This document shows positions 28,091 to 37,326 of a DNA stretch of 64,000 bases, one piece after another (position 1 is the first letter of the stretch; each line of letters starts with the position of its first letter). Source of the DNA: Phycisphaerales bacterium (GTDB taxonomy: Bacteria > Planctomycetota > Phycisphaerae > Phycisphaerales > UBA1924); the NCBI GenBank assembly GCA_019744815.1, contig JAIEUA010000001.1, positions 310,001-374,000 of the forward strand, given 5' to 3'. The notes beneath the pieces were generated by a model that saw only the letters and a program-made list of their open reading frames with translations, did no database searches and had not been told where the DNA came from. A program made the translations under genes and the position numbers.

Positions 28091-28635
28091 TCAAGATGGC
28101 ACGATCAAGCTGGGAAGTGTGGCGAAGAGTTTTCGAACGATCCGCATCGAGGGTGCCGTATCTGCACCTCGAGCGAGCGAATCAGAAGGGTCTGTGTTTC
28201 TGCGACTGTCCGAGGGCCCTCGCCGCCGTGCCGGACCAGTTGGATTGTCCGTGGTGTGGCTGCGGCTGGCTGTTCTCGTGTGCGCAGTGTGGGAGAGCCT
28301 TCACGTTCGCCAAGGCCGTCGAGATCGATTATCCGCTTGATGAGATTGTCGCGATGGACTTGTCAGGCCGTGGCTTTGCCGAGAACGCGGAAGTGACCAC
28401 GGACGGAACAGAGTTCATGCGTGCAGCGCTCTCCGACATCGATGAAGGCCGCACCTATGTCTACCTCGACGGCAGCTTCTGGCCTCTGGATGCGTCCGAT
28501 GTCATTTTTGAAGGTTGGCACGCTCGTCACGATTTGCCGGTCCTTCCGCACAAACTGGAGCTCACAACGCCTGGCGAACTCGAGCGGGTCTTGGGCGACA
28601 GCGAGTACTGGTGGGATCGCGAACGGCAGGAGTAA
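28087..28635 (+). CDS. Hypothetical protein with zinc-ribbon-like cysteines (accessory insert)
   Basis: A 182-residue soluble protein. GTG at 28087 overlaps the purB stop; ATG at 28096 is an alternative start. Residues 35-70 hold a cysteine cluster (CFCDCPRALAAVPDQLDC then PWCGCGWLFSCAQCGRAF) that may bind one or two zinc ions. The rest has IDYPLDEIVAMDLSGRGFAE and a Trp-rich end (EYWWDRERQE). No family is recognised. Codons are less G/C-ending than its neighbours. It is bracketed by two copies of the purB 3' end. Confidence 0.7.
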   Translation: MIKMARSSWEVWRRVFERSASRVPYLHLERANQKGLCFCDCPRALAAVPDQLDCPWCGCGWLFSCAQCGRAFTFAKAVEIDYPLDEIVAMDLSGRGFAENAEVTTDGTEFMRAALSDIDEGRTYVYLDGSFWPLDASDVIFEGWHARHDLPVLPHKLELTTPGELERVLGDSEYWWDRERQE

Positions 28636-28670
28636 CGCTCCAGCGCGGGCGCGATTTCGCGGTTGGACGT

Positions 28671-28723
28671 TGCGGGAGCAGGACGCGATCGCCAAGCTGG
28701 GGGCGAGCGGGCCGAAGCTGTGA
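28671..28723 (+). repeat. 3' end of purB, copy 2
   Basis: Encodes LREQDAIAKLGASGPKL and a stop, a slightly different PurB terminus, beginning 35 bases after the stop of the accessory gene. It is not attached to any purB body. Confidence 0.93.
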
Positions 28724-28805
28724 GAGATTCTCGCCGGCACCAGATCGCCGGGTCGCGTGGCTCTAGAATCGCGCGACGCGTCCGGTTTCTCGCCGGGAGA
28801 TTCTC

Positions 28806-29942
28806 ATGCAGGTTGCCGACCTTGTTCGTGTGATGGAAACCATCGCCCCGCTCTCGTTCGCGGAGCCTTGGGATCGTGTGGGTCTGCACGTGGGGCGGCT
28901 GCGGTCGCCGCTGCGGCTGCCGATCGTGCTGACGATCGATCTCAACGAGGCGGTGCTGGCGGAAGCGGAGAAGGCCGGGGCGGGGGCGATCGTGGCGTAT
29001 CACCCGCCGATCTGGGAGCCTTTGAAGCGGCTGACGGACATGTCTCCCAAGGAACGCCTGCTGCTGCGGGCGGCGGAGCTGGGGATCGCGATCTACTCGC
29101 CCCACACGGCGCTCGACGCGGTGCCGGGCGGGATGACGGACTGGTTGTGCGAGGGGTTGGGGGAGGTGGAGGGGAAGGTGCCGGGTGATTGCCGGGCGCT
29201 GAAATCCCACTCCTCTCGGCCCGCGACGGCGGAGGTGAAGCTGGTCACGTTCGTGCCGCTGAGCGAGGTGGAGAAGGTGCGCAACTCGCTGGCGACGGCG
29301 GGCGCGGGGATCATCGGGGCGTACACGGTGTGCTCGTTCGCGTCGCCCGGCACGGGCACGTTCTTCGGCGATGAGTCGTCGCACCCGAGTGTCGGGCGCC
29401 GGGGCACGCTCGAGTCGGTGTCGGAGCTGCGGCTGGAGATGGTCTGCTCCAAGGCGGCGTTGCCATTGGCGATCGAGACGCTGCGTCAGTTCCATCCGTA
29501 CGAAGAGCCGCCGATCGATGTGTACGAGCTCTTGCCCAAGCCGACGCGCGGGATCGGGTCCGGGCGGCGGGTGGCGCTGGATCATCCGGCCCCGCTGCGG
29601 GTGCTGGCGGAGCGGCTGAAGAAGCACATCGGTCGGAGCGTGGTGCGGGTGGCGGCGGCCGATCTGGACAAACCGGTGAGCGTGATCGGGGTTTGCTGCG
29701 GCGCGGGGGCGGAACTGGCGAGCGTCGCGAGCAGCGAGGGCTGCGAGGTGTTCGTCACCGGCGAGATGCGCCATCACGAGGTGACGGCGTGCCTGGATCG
29801 CGGATTGTCGATCATCCTGGGCGAGCACACCAGCACGGAGCGTGGGTACTTGCCGCGGCTGGCGAAGAAGATCGAGTCACTGCTGCCCGGCAGCCGCTGC
29901 CTGGTCTCGCAGCGCGATGTCGATCCCTTGACCGCGGTCTGA
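28806..29942 (+). CDS. Nif3-like dinuclear metal centre protein
   Basis: A 378-residue member of the Nif3/YbgI family (annotated GTP cyclohydrolase 1 type 2 homologue), long form with an inserted CutA-like domain at about 135-240. Metal-binding parts: AYHPPIWEPL, SPHTALDAVPGGMTDWLCEG and, near the end, GEMRHHEVTACLDRGLSIIL with GEHTSTERGYL. GGGAGA seven bases before the ATG. The true function of the family is unsettled. It overlaps the convergent lipoprotein gene by 66 bases. Confidence 0.88.
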   Translation: MQVADLVRVMETIAPLSFAEPWDRVGLHVGRLRSPLRLPIVLTIDLNEAVLAEAEKAGAGAIVAYHPPIWEPLKRLTDMSPKERLLLRAAELGIAIYSPHTALDAVPGGMTDWLCEGLGEVEGKVPGDCRALKSHSSRPATAEVKLVTFVPLSEVEKVRNSLATAGAGIIGAYTVCSFASPGTGTFFGDESSHPSVGRRGTLESVSELRLEMVCSKAALPLAIETLRQFHPYEEPPIDVYELLPKPTRGIGSGRRVALDHPAPLRVLAERLKKHIGRSVVRVAAADLDKPVSVIGVCCGAGAELASVASSEGCEVFVTGEMRHHEVTACLDRGLSIILGEHTSTERGYLPRLAKKIESLLPGSRCLVSQRDVDPLTAV

Positions 29943-30404
29943 GGCGGCGGAGGCGCCGAGATCGAGCTGACCGCTGCCGGAGAAGCCGGTGGTGGGGCGG
30001 ATGAGGCGGTAGTCGTAGAGGATCTCGTTGAACTTCCCGGGTGGGAGATAGACGACCGAACCGGAAACGCGGTAGCTGGCGGTGCCGCTGGAGGCGAGCA
30101 CGCCGTTGGGCACCGAGACCGGGAAGAGCAGGCGCTGGGTGGCGAACTTGCGGAGGGTGCTCTCGGGGGAGCGTTGGCCTTCGAAGACCTTCTTGCCGTC
30201 GATGCTGAGGGTGTAGGTGGCGTCCTTGAGCGGGAGGGCGTTCTCGGAGCGGTTCTCGGCGTCGACGACGACGACGAAGCGGCGGCCTTCGGGGGTGGCG
30301 GTTTCGGGTCGGATCTCGACGACAGTGAGCGTGGGCGAGACGACGCCGAAGCAGCCGCCGAGGGAGATCGAGAGGAGCAGGAGCGGGGCGAAAGCGAACC
30401 TCAT
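29877..30404 (-). CDS. Lipoprotein with LEA14/WHy-like domain
   Basis: A 175-residue lipoprotein; the signal MRFAFAPLLLLSISLGGC has a lipobox LGGC with Cys18. The body (PTLTVVEIRPETATPEGRRF; NALPLKDATYTLSIDGKKVF; VPNGVLASSGTASYRVSGSV) fits the water-stress/LEA2-type beta-sandwich. Envelope-anchored; role unknown. Its 3' end lies inside the Nif3-like gene on the other strand. Confidence 0.8.
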   Translation of the reverse strand: MRFAFAPLLLLSISLGGCFGVVSPTLTVVEIRPETATPEGRRFVVVVDAENRSENALPLKDATYTLSIDGKKVFEGQRSPESTLRKFATQRLLFPVSVPNGVLASSGTASYRVSGSVVYLPPGKFNEILYDYRLIRPTTGFSGSGQLDLGASAASDRGQGIDIALRDQAAAAGQQ

Positions 30405-30442
30405 GGGGGCAGTTTAGCGGCGGACGGGGTGAGGGGTGTGCG

Positions 30443-31720
30443 TCAGCGTGCCTGCAACTCGACGACCTGCGCCCAGTGCGTGCCGTGGCCGAGGTTGGTG
30501 GTGCGGTAGCGTGTCGCGTGGAGGCTGGGGCCGACGAAGGCCTGATCGATGTGGAAGAACGGGACGTCGCTGGGGATCATCCAGCGGACGATACCGATGA
30601 GGCCCGGGCCGTCGAGCTGCGCGAACGGGACTTTCCGCGGGTACGACGCGGTGTAGCCATCGCCGGCCTGGTCGTAGGCGTTTTCCATGTCGCCCACGAG
30701 GTTCCGGAGGCTGCGGCTGCCGCGGGGGATGTTGAAGTCTCCGATCACCAGATCGGGCACCGGGAAGCCCTTGCGCCCGAGCTGCTCGGCGGGGACGTTC
30801 TCCCACTGGATCGGGGCGTCGGGCTTGGCCGCGGAGGTGGCCGGATCGGGGGGAACGCGGACGGTGGCGACGCCCTTCCAGGCGTCGATCGCCGCGAGCG
30901 CCTGCTTGGTCACGTTCTGGCGGGACAGGGTCGGGTCGCTGGGCAGGTCCATCAGCCACACGACGAACTCGGTGGACAGGCCTTCCTTGGCGGTGCCGGC
31001 GGCGTCGAAGACGAGGTACATCGCGTAGCCGGGGTCGGTCCCTTCGTACCGCCCGGTGCTGCGCCGAGGGTCGAAACCGAGTCCGGCCTGAATGCCGAGT
31101 GTGGCAAAGCCCCACTCGCGGAGAGTCAGGCGGGTGTGGACGAGGAAGACGCCGGCGAGGAAGGTGGTGGACTTGGCATCGCCCAGGGTCTTGAAGTCGT
31201 TGACGACGTCCCAGTTGGGCTGGTTGGAGACGACGATGAGGTCGCTCTCGATGGGGCGGAGGGCCTCGATCCACCCCTCGCGGACACGGCCGCCGATGTT
31301 CCAGAAGGTGACGGTGGTGGACTTGGCGTTGCGGACGCGGCCGGTGTCGGCGAGCCCCCAGGAGGCGTGGAGGCGGTGCTCGAAGATCGCGGACCAGAAG
31401 CCGAAGGCGATCCAGACGACGCAGAGCAGGACGTAGGGGTTGCGGACGTACCGCTTGTAAAAGACCGGGCGGAGCTCGCGCGGGCCGCCGGTGCGGATCT
31501 GTTCGAAACCCTTGATGAAGAGCTGGATGGAGAGGGCGAGGACGGCGGCCATCCCGCTGAAGACGATGGTGAAGATGCTGGGGATCCAGAAGATGAACTG
31601 GGACCAGCGGAACGAGTCGTTGAAGATGCGACCGACGAGCCAGAGCGTGAGTGTCACCGCCGCGAGCGTGAAGAGGCCCGCGGAGACAACACGGAAGATG
31701 AGGGCCGCCGCACGAGGCAT
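30443..31720 (-). CDS. Membrane-anchored endonuclease/exonuclease/phosphatase-family protein
   Basis: A 425-residue protein with two N-terminal membrane helices (about 8-30 and 42-70) and an EEP (DNase I-like) domain from about residue 130 (TVTFWNIGG). Catalytic parts: SDLIVVSNQPNWDV, GDFNIP near 325 and a final GHGTHWAQV. The family hydrolyses phosphodiesters or phosphate esters; the substrate is not evident. It lies 38 bases upstream of the lipoprotein gene on the same strand. Confidence 0.83.
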   Translation of the reverse strand: MPRAAALIFRVVSAGLFTLAAVTLTLWLVGRIFNDSFRWSQFIFWIPSIFTIVFSGMAAVLALSIQLFIKGFEQIRTGGPRELRPVFYKRYVRNPYVLLCVVWIAFGFWSAIFEHRLHASWGLADTGRVRNAKSTTVTFWNIGGRVREGWIEALRPIESDLIVVSNQPNWDVVNDFKTLGDAKSTTFLAGVFLVHTRLTLREWGFATLGIQAGLGFDPRRSTGRYEGTDPGYAMYLVFDAAGTAKEGLSTEFVVWLMDLPSDPTLSRQNVTKQALAAIDAWKGVATVRVPPDPATSAAKPDAPIQWENVPAEQLGRKGFPVPDLVIGDFNIPRGSRSLRNLVGDMENAYDQAGDGYTASYPRKVPFAQLDGPGLIGIVRWMIPSDVPFFHIDQAFVGPSLHATRYRTTNLGHGTHWAQVVELQAR

Positions 31721-31772
31721 CCGCGGGTGGAGGATATCCGATGGTGCAACACGCCGCCGGGAAGAACGCGAC

Positions 31773-33446
31773 TCACGGACCGATCGGCGCGAGATTCAGG
31801 AATCGCGCCGCCGGACCCCGGAGTTTTCCGGGCACGATCTGCAGGCTCTCCCGCAGCGTGTCGGGTGAGAGCACGCGGATCAGGCCGGTGAAGAGCACCA
31901 GGAAGAGGCACCCCGACACGGCGAAGAGGAACCCCTCGGCGAGGAAACGGATCATCCTCGCGTCGGTGAACCAGCTGGAGACAAGCTGGTGCGTCGGCGC
32001 GTCCAGGCGATGGTCGAGCGCGATCGTGAGCGCGCCCGCGATCAGCCCCAGCACCCAGACCCGCACCGAGTTGGTCAGGACCGAGCGACGGCTGACGCCC
32101 AGCGGCTTGAGCGCGATCGCGACGTGGATCAGGCTCGACGCCACGCCGAACCCCGCGGTCGCGATGGCGATGCACACGCTCGAGTACCGCACCGCGTCGT
32201 CCAGGAAGTCGCGTGCCCCCGGCGAGATCATGGCCGCGGTGATCGCACGCGTCAGTTGGGGCTGGCCGATCCTCGCTCCGATGTACGCCGAGGCGATCGT
32301 GCCGATCGCCAGCGAGATGAGCCCCAGGCCCCAGGCCCGGAACTGGCCCCGGGCCTGCTGCACCGCCAGGCTGATCGCGATCAGCACGTTCACCGCGTAT
32401 CCGGCGCCCACGATCTCGACCGGCAGCACGCTCACCGACCACTTCTCGGCCCAGACCAACGCCTCGAAGGGCCGGAACGTCACCGCCAGGCCGATCGACA
32501 TCAGGGTCGCCAGCACCATGATCTGGCGGAGGGTCCGCAGCACCGCCGCCCGTTTGCGTTCCTCGTCGTCCGCCAGCCGCGTGAACACGGGCACGAGCAC
32601 CTGGTTGATGTTGGTCGAGAGCAGGCTGCCCACCTGCACGACGATCAGGAACGTGAAGGTGTACACGCCCACGACCTCGAGGGGCGTCACCAGCCCGATC
32701 GCGGCACCGGGTCCCTGGTTCATACCTGAGATCCCGAGGATCGCGACCAGGGCCCACCGCGACCGCAGGAACAGAGGCCACCACATCCCCGGGTGCGGCG
32801 ACTGCACCCAGGGCGTCTGGCGGCTGTAGTGCCACGCCATCGCGTTCTCGACCAGCGCACACAGGATGTTCGGCAGCGCGAACGACAGCGGACCAAAGCC
32901 CATGTACGCGAACGCGATCGAGGAGAGATAGCGCGTCATCGCGCTCGCCGTCATCACCGACGCGTTCTCGCGGTACCGCATGTCCGCCAGGAGCTTGGTG
33001 AGCAGAATCCCGCCCGGCGTGCCCAGCGGGATCGCCCACGCGATCACCAGCAGCATCGGGATCAGGAGCTTGTCGCCGTAGAGCGTCGCGGCGGGCCAGG
33101 CGATGAACGTCAGCACGACCGCGAGGGTGATGTTGAACGTCATCGCCATCCAGAAGCACGGCCCGAGCAAGCGGTCGTGGTCGTGATGGTCTTTCAGGAG
33201 AATCTGCCGCACCCCGCCGTCGCGGAGCACCGACGCGATCCCGCTCAGCGAGATCGCCACGCCCGAGAGACCGAAGTCGTACTTCGTCAGCCACCACGCC
33301 AGGAAGATCTGGGCGATGAACGAACCGATCCGGGTCAGGACCGTGTTCACGATCATCCAGAACGAGCCCTTGAGGGCCGCGCTCGCGTAACCGCCCTTGC
33401 CGCTGGCGGCGTTGCTGGGCTGGGGCTTCGGGTCGGGAGTGCTCAC
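31773..33446 (-). CDS. Polysaccharide flippase (Wzx/MATE-type)
   Basis: A 557-residue polytopic protein with about 13 membrane helices. The N-terminal LKGSFWMIVNTVLTRIGSFI then AQIFLAWWLTKYDFGLSG is typical of oligosaccharide flippases that move lipid-linked repeat units across the inner membrane. The GTG at 33446 (VSTPDPKPQPSN) is chosen because the longer frame starts with low-quality residues; no strong site supports either. Together with FkbM, Ugd and the glycosyltransferases it implies surface polysaccharide export. Confidence 0.85.
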   Translation of the reverse strand: MSTPDPKPQPSNAASGKGGYASAALKGSFWMIVNTVLTRIGSFIAQIFLAWWLTKYDFGLSGVAISLSGIASVLRDGGVRQILLKDHHDHDRLLGPCFWMAMTFNITLAVVLTFIAWPAATLYGDKLLIPMLLVIAWAIPLGTPGGILLTKLLADMRYRENASVMTASAMTRYLSSIAFAYMGFGPLSFALPNILCALVENAMAWHYSRQTPWVQSPHPGMWWPLFLRSRWALVAILGISGMNQGPGAAIGLVTPLEVVGVYTFTFLIVVQVGSLLSTNINQVLVPVFTRLADDEERKRAAVLRTLRQIMVLATLMSIGLAVTFRPFEALVWAEKWSVSVLPVEIVGAGYAVNVLIAISLAVQQARGQFRAWGLGLISLAIGTIASAYIGARIGQPQLTRAITAAMISPGARDFLDDAVRYSSVCIAIATAGFGVASSLIHVAIALKPLGVSRRSVLTNSVRVWVLGLIAGALTIALDHRLDAPTHQLVSSWFTDARMIRFLAEGFLFAVSGCLFLVLFTGLIRVLSPDTLRESLQIVPGKLRGPAARFLNLAPIGP

Positions 33447-33567
33447 GGGCGGGAAGATAGGTCTTTGGCGCTCGGACCCGGCGGCTCGATGGCGTCTCTC
33501 CAACGCCGAGGCAACAGGTTTCTTGCCGTCTCCTCCGCTCTCAGGAGAATGCCTGCGAGGGAAACCC

Positions 33568-34323
33568 TTACACCTTCGCGCGCCGCAGCGGGTCGTTGCG
33601 CTTCACGAACAAGATGTCCATCTGCCAGAGCGTGTCGTCCTCGGGCCGACGCGCGATGCCCATGACGTCGTGCCACACGTAGTCGTGCGCACTCATGAAC
33701 TTCATCACGTCCTCGACCAGCGGCATGTTCGACAAGAAATCGATAAAGCTCACTTCCAGGAGCAACGCCGGGCCGCTCTGCAGCACCTTCTCGGCACCCT
33801 TGAGCACTTCCAGCTCGAAACCCTGGACGTCCAGCTTCATGAACTGGGGCATGGGCAGCTCGCCCGACGCCACCAGTTCGTCCAGGACGTACATCTCCGC
33901 CGTCGCGTTGCCGCCGGTCTTCTTCTCTGACAACAGCGACGTCTGGGTGTTCTCGTCGGCGTAGGTGATCGTGTCGCGCTTGGGGCCCAGGAAACAGATC
34001 TTGTAGTCGTAGTTCCCGATGTCCTGCTTGGTCTGTTCGAGCTGCGGCTTCTCGCGAGCGTTCGGCTCGAACGAGACGATGCGGCTCTGGGTGAAGATGT
34101 GCCGGGCCATGCGGGCCCACTCGCCGCGGGCGCCGCCGATGTCGAAGATCACCTTGGGCGCGAAGCCCTGCGTCGCCAGATGCGCCAGCCGCGTGGGCAT
34201 GTCCAGGTGCCGCATCGTGGGGATGAACTGCAGCGCGGCGTCGCGGAGCAGTTGCTTCCCGCCCTGCGGGATCATCTTGTTGAGCAGGCCGTGGGTCGCA
34301 CGTTGGGAGGTGGGGCTGGACAT
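33568..34323 (-). CDS. FkbM-family methyltransferase
   Basis: A 251-residue SAM-dependent methyltransferase. The SAM motif is VIFDIGGARGEWARMARHIF with SRIVSFEPNA; the FkbM signature is MKLDVQGFELEVLKGAEKVL. It probably O-methylates a sugar or glycolipid. The ATG at 34323 is chosen because residues before it are not conserved in character. It lies upstream of the flippase gene on the same strand. Confidence 0.85.
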   Translation of the reverse strand: MSSPTSQRATHGLLNKMIPQGGKQLLRDAALQFIPTMRHLDMPTRLAHLATQGFAPKVIFDIGGARGEWARMARHIFTQSRIVSFEPNAREKPQLEQTKQDIGNYDYKICFLGPKRDTITYADENTQTSLLSEKKTGGNATAEMYVLDELVASGELPMPQFMKLDVQGFELEVLKGAEKVLQSGPALLLEVSFIDFLSNMPLVEDVMKFMSAHDYVWHDVMGIARRPEDDTLWQMDILFVKRNDPLRRAKV

Positions 34324-34833
34324 GGTGTGGCTGCGGAAGGAGGAGGCTGCGAAAAGGTGCACGGTCCAAATGGAACCACCGGCGGGAACCCGCCGCTGCC
34401 GACTGTATCGGCCGCGGCAAGACCGGCGTCCGACCCGGCTTTCCCGAACCCGGCGAAAAGACGAACGGCAGGCGCTCCCGGTTCGTGCGATCGGCATTTT
34501 TGGCGGAGTTGGCATTCTGGGTTGCAGGCCTGTTGTCGCACCCGACAGCCCGTGTGCACAACCGGTGGACAACCCGGCGCGGGCGCTTGGTTGAGGGGCG
34601 CGAGCGCGAGCGCAACCACCCGACCGACAGGTGGCGCTCCCTGTCGTTTGCGCCCGATCTCGCGCTCGGTCGTCGCCCATGGCGCGCCAGCGACAGACAA
34701 CCGACAGTCGGTCCCGGTGCCGATGGTTTCTTCGCAAAGCCCGTCCGCGACTCGACTTGATCATCGCTCGTGCCTCGGTCTGCGGGCTCTCTGCACAACC
34801 GACAGCCGCTCTGTTCTACGACGACTGGATAGA
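34324..34833. other. Long intergenic region
   Basis: About 510 bases between the methyltransferase and mutM genes. I see no gene in it. It is rich in CCGACAG/CACAACCG fragments that recur (34555, 34690, 34795), which may be degenerate repeats. The minus-strand methyltransferase promoter should lie at its left end, but no clear -35/-10 was found. Confidence 0.4.
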
Positions 34834-34852
34834 TCTTCTATTACCTAGAAGA
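34834..34852. repeat. Inverted repeat at end of mutM
   Basis: TCTTCTA-TTACC-TAGAAGA has perfect 7-base arms across the mutM stop. No T-tract follows, so terminator function is doubtful. Confidence 0.45.
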
Positions 34853-35689
34853 GAGAGACCCACGCCTCTGGCAACTCGGGCACCACACGGTGGCCCGCTG
34901 GGAGACGCGGCAGGAGCGGAGCGTCGTGGTGCAACGGACGCACGCTTCTCCTCCGCGGCCGTAGACGGCGTGAGCGGTCTGCGCGCTCCCCGGCTGGCCG
35001 CTGGGGTCCCGGTAATCCCGGAGCGTGCTGCCGCGAAGCTCCACCGCCCGGGCGAGGACCAGCCGGACTGATTCCGCAAGCCGCGCCAGCCGCTCCGGCG
35101 CGACCCGCCGCGCCATCGTGCGTGGGTCGATGCCGGCGAGAAAAAGAGATTCATCCGCGTAGATGTTTCCGACGCCCGCGACGACACCTTGATCGAGCAG
35201 CACGGCCTTGATCGCCCGCCGGGCGTCGCGGCAGGCCTCGATCAGGTGCTCGGGTGTGGTCTCGAGCGCATCGGGACCGAGCTCGGCCCATTGCCGCTCG
35301 CGCAGCGACTCGAACGTCGGATAGCACGTGAGTCCGCCGAAGCGGCGCGGGTCGACGAAGCGGACGCGCTCGCCGCTGTCGAGCGTCCACGCCGCGTGGG
35401 TGTGGGCGGGATCGTCGCCGCGGGTGGAATCGACGTATCCGGACATGCCGAGCTGCAGGCAGACGCTGCGGCCGTCGGCGGCGACAATCGCGATCTGTTT
35501 ACCGAGGCGCTCGAGCCGCGTGACGCGGGCGTTTTCGAGAAACTCCGCGGGCGAGGCGCCGCGTGAGTTCTTTTCCGCCAACACCACGCAGAAGTCTCGG
35601 CGCCGAACCTCGGCCCGCGTGATCACCCGCCCGAGCACCAGCGGCTCGAGCGATCGACGCACGCTCTCGACTTCGGGCAGCTCGGGCAT
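34841..35689 (-). CDS. mutM: Formamidopyrimidine-DNA glycosylase
   Basis: Removes 8-oxoguanine and ring-opened purines from DNA and nicks the strand. The N-terminus MPELPEVESV gives the catalytic Pro1 and Glu2. Further motifs: RLGKQIAI (DNA-contact lysine), FVDPRRFGG, VGNIYADESLF. The zinc finger is CVRCTTTLRSCRVSQRATVW then CPSC. The length of 282 is normal. It precedes trpE in transcription order? No: trpE lies upstream (35717-37270) on the same strand, 27 bases away, so the two may be cotranscribed. Confidence 0.95.
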   Translation of the reverse strand: MPELPEVESVRRSLEPLVLGRVITRAEVRRRDFCVVLAEKNSRGASPAEFLENARVTRLERLGKQIAIVAADGRSVCLQLGMSGYVDSTRGDDPAHTHAAWTLDSGERVRFVDPRRFGGLTCYPTFESLRERQWAELGPDALETTPEHLIEACRDARRAIKAVLLDQGVVAGVGNIYADESLFLAGIDPRTMARRVAPERLARLAESVRLVLARAVELRGSTLRDYRDPSGQPGSAQTAHAVYGRGGEACVRCTTTLRSCRVSQRATVWCPSCQRRGSLSSR

Positions 35690-35716
35690 CCGTGTGCTCG
35701 CGTTCTCTCCAATCCC

Positions 35717-37270
35717 TCACCCAAACGCCGCTTCCGCCAGCGCGATCGCCCGGGCCAGCGCGGCCGCCTTGTTCACGGTCTCCTGGAACTCCGGCTCGGC
35801 CTGCGAATCGGCCACGATCCCGCCGCTCGCTTGCAGGTGGTACATCCAGCCGCTGCCGTCGTGCTGATCGCACGGCACCACGATCGTCCGCAGCGCGAGG
35901 GCGATGTCCATCTGGCCGTCGAGCCCGACGTAGCCCATGCCGCCGCCGTAGGGGCCGCGCCGGATCGGCTCGAGCTCGTCGATGATCTGCATGGCGCGGA
36001 TCTTGGGCGCGCCCGAGATCGTGCCCACCGGCAGCGCGGCTCGCAAGGCGTCCCAGCAGTCCAGCCCCGCACGCAATTCGCCCGTCACCGTGCTGCTGAT
36101 GTGCATCACGTGGCTGTAGCGCTCGACCTCCATCACGGCGGGGAGCTGCACCGTGCCGGGCTTGGCGACCTGGCCGACGTCGTTGCGCCCTAGGTCGACG
36201 AGCATGATGTGCTCGGCACGTTCTTTCTGATCGGCGAGCAGGTCCTTCTCGAGGGCGCGGTCTTCCTCGGGCGTCGAGCCACGCTTGCGTGTTCCCGCGA
36301 GCGGGCGGTTGGTCACCACGAACGACGTGTTCTGCTTGCGCACCCGGCACAGAATCTCCGGGCTGCTCGCGACCAGGATGCAGCCGCCGGTCTGCATGTA
36401 CACCATGTACGGGCTCGGGTTCACCGCCCGCAGGGCCCGATAGACATCGAACGGATCGACTTTGCTGCGTCGCTCGAAGCGCTGGCCGAGGACCACCTGG
36501 AAGATATCGCCGGCGCGGATGTACTCGAGCGCCTTGTCCAGCATCGCTGCGTGCTGTTCACGCGTCATGTTGCTCGCCAGCGTCGCGGGGGGCGCGTCCG
36601 AAGGCACGCGCCCCGCCGGCAGCGGCTTGCTGTGGGTCTGGATCTCGACCACCCGCTTCTCGAGCTTGCTCACCGCCTGGTTGTACACGCCCTCGATGTC
36701 CGCGTCGGGCGCGACCAGCGCGAGCTGCACCACGTGCACCATCTTGTCCACGTGATCGAAGACCACCACGCCGTCGTAGAGCGCGAAGGCGACGTCGGGC
36801 AGGTTGCGATCATCGCGAGGCGGGTGATTCAACTTCTCCGGCTCGGCGTAGCGCACCGCGTCGTACGCCGCGTATCCGACCCAGCCGCCCAGGAAGCACG
36901 CGGGCAGCGCGTCGCGGGCGGTTGCCGGCGCGGGAGACAGCTCGATATCGGCGGTCGCGCGGCGCATGCGGGCCAGCGGATCGTCTCCGCCGAAGCCTCC
37001 AGTGGCGACGATCTCCTTGACGGGGCGGCTGCCCAGGATCGAGTAGCGTCCCTGGCGTTCGCCGCCCTCGACCGACTCGAGCAGGAACGACGGCGCGTTG
37101 CGTTCATCCGGCGCGACGAGGCGGCGGTACGCGAGCACGGGCGTGAGCTGATCGGCGAGCAGGCGCACCCGCAGCGGGACGGCCAGGGTCTTGGTCGAAC
37201 CGCCGGCGCGCACGCCGCGGACATGCGACACGAACGCGTCGCGGGGCAGATTCAGGTACTCGCCGGACAT
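35717..37270 (-). CDS. trpE: Anthranilate synthase component I
   Basis: Converts chorismate to anthranilate with the glutaminase subunit TrpG, first step of tryptophan synthesis. The feedback motif LLES is present (SFLLESVEGGERQGRYSILG). The catalytic domain has GDIFQVVLGQRFERR, RPLAGTRKRGSTPEEDRAL, DLGRNDVGQVAKPGTVQL and GTISGAPKIRAMQIIDELEP. The ATG at 37270 (MSGEYLNLPR) is chosen; 20 extra codons upstream lack a site. The length of 517 is normal. No other trp gene is in the window. Confidence 0.95.
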   Translation of the reverse strand: MSGEYLNLPRDAFVSHVRGVRAGGSTKTLAVPLRVRLLADQLTPVLAYRRLVAPDERNAPSFLLESVEGGERQGRYSILGSRPVKEIVATGGFGGDDPLARMRRATADIELSPAPATARDALPACFLGGWVGYAAYDAVRYAEPEKLNHPPRDDRNLPDVAFALYDGVVVFDHVDKMVHVVQLALVAPDADIEGVYNQAVSKLEKRVVEIQTHSKPLPAGRVPSDAPPATLASNMTREQHAAMLDKALEYIRAGDIFQVVLGQRFERRSKVDPFDVYRALRAVNPSPYMVYMQTGGCILVASSPEILCRVRKQNTSFVVTNRPLAGTRKRGSTPEEDRALEKDLLADQKERAEHIMLVDLGRNDVGQVAKPGTVQLPAVMEVERYSHVMHISSTVTGELRAGLDCWDALRAALPVGTISGAPKIRAMQIIDELEPIRRGPYGGGMGYVGLDGQMDIALALRTIVVPCDQHDGSGWMYHLQASGGIVADSQAEPEFQETVNKAAALARAIALAEAAFG

Positions 37271-37326
37271 GGGGCAGATGGTACGGAAGGAAACAAGGGT
37301 CGTCTCGATCAGCCGGCACCACCACG

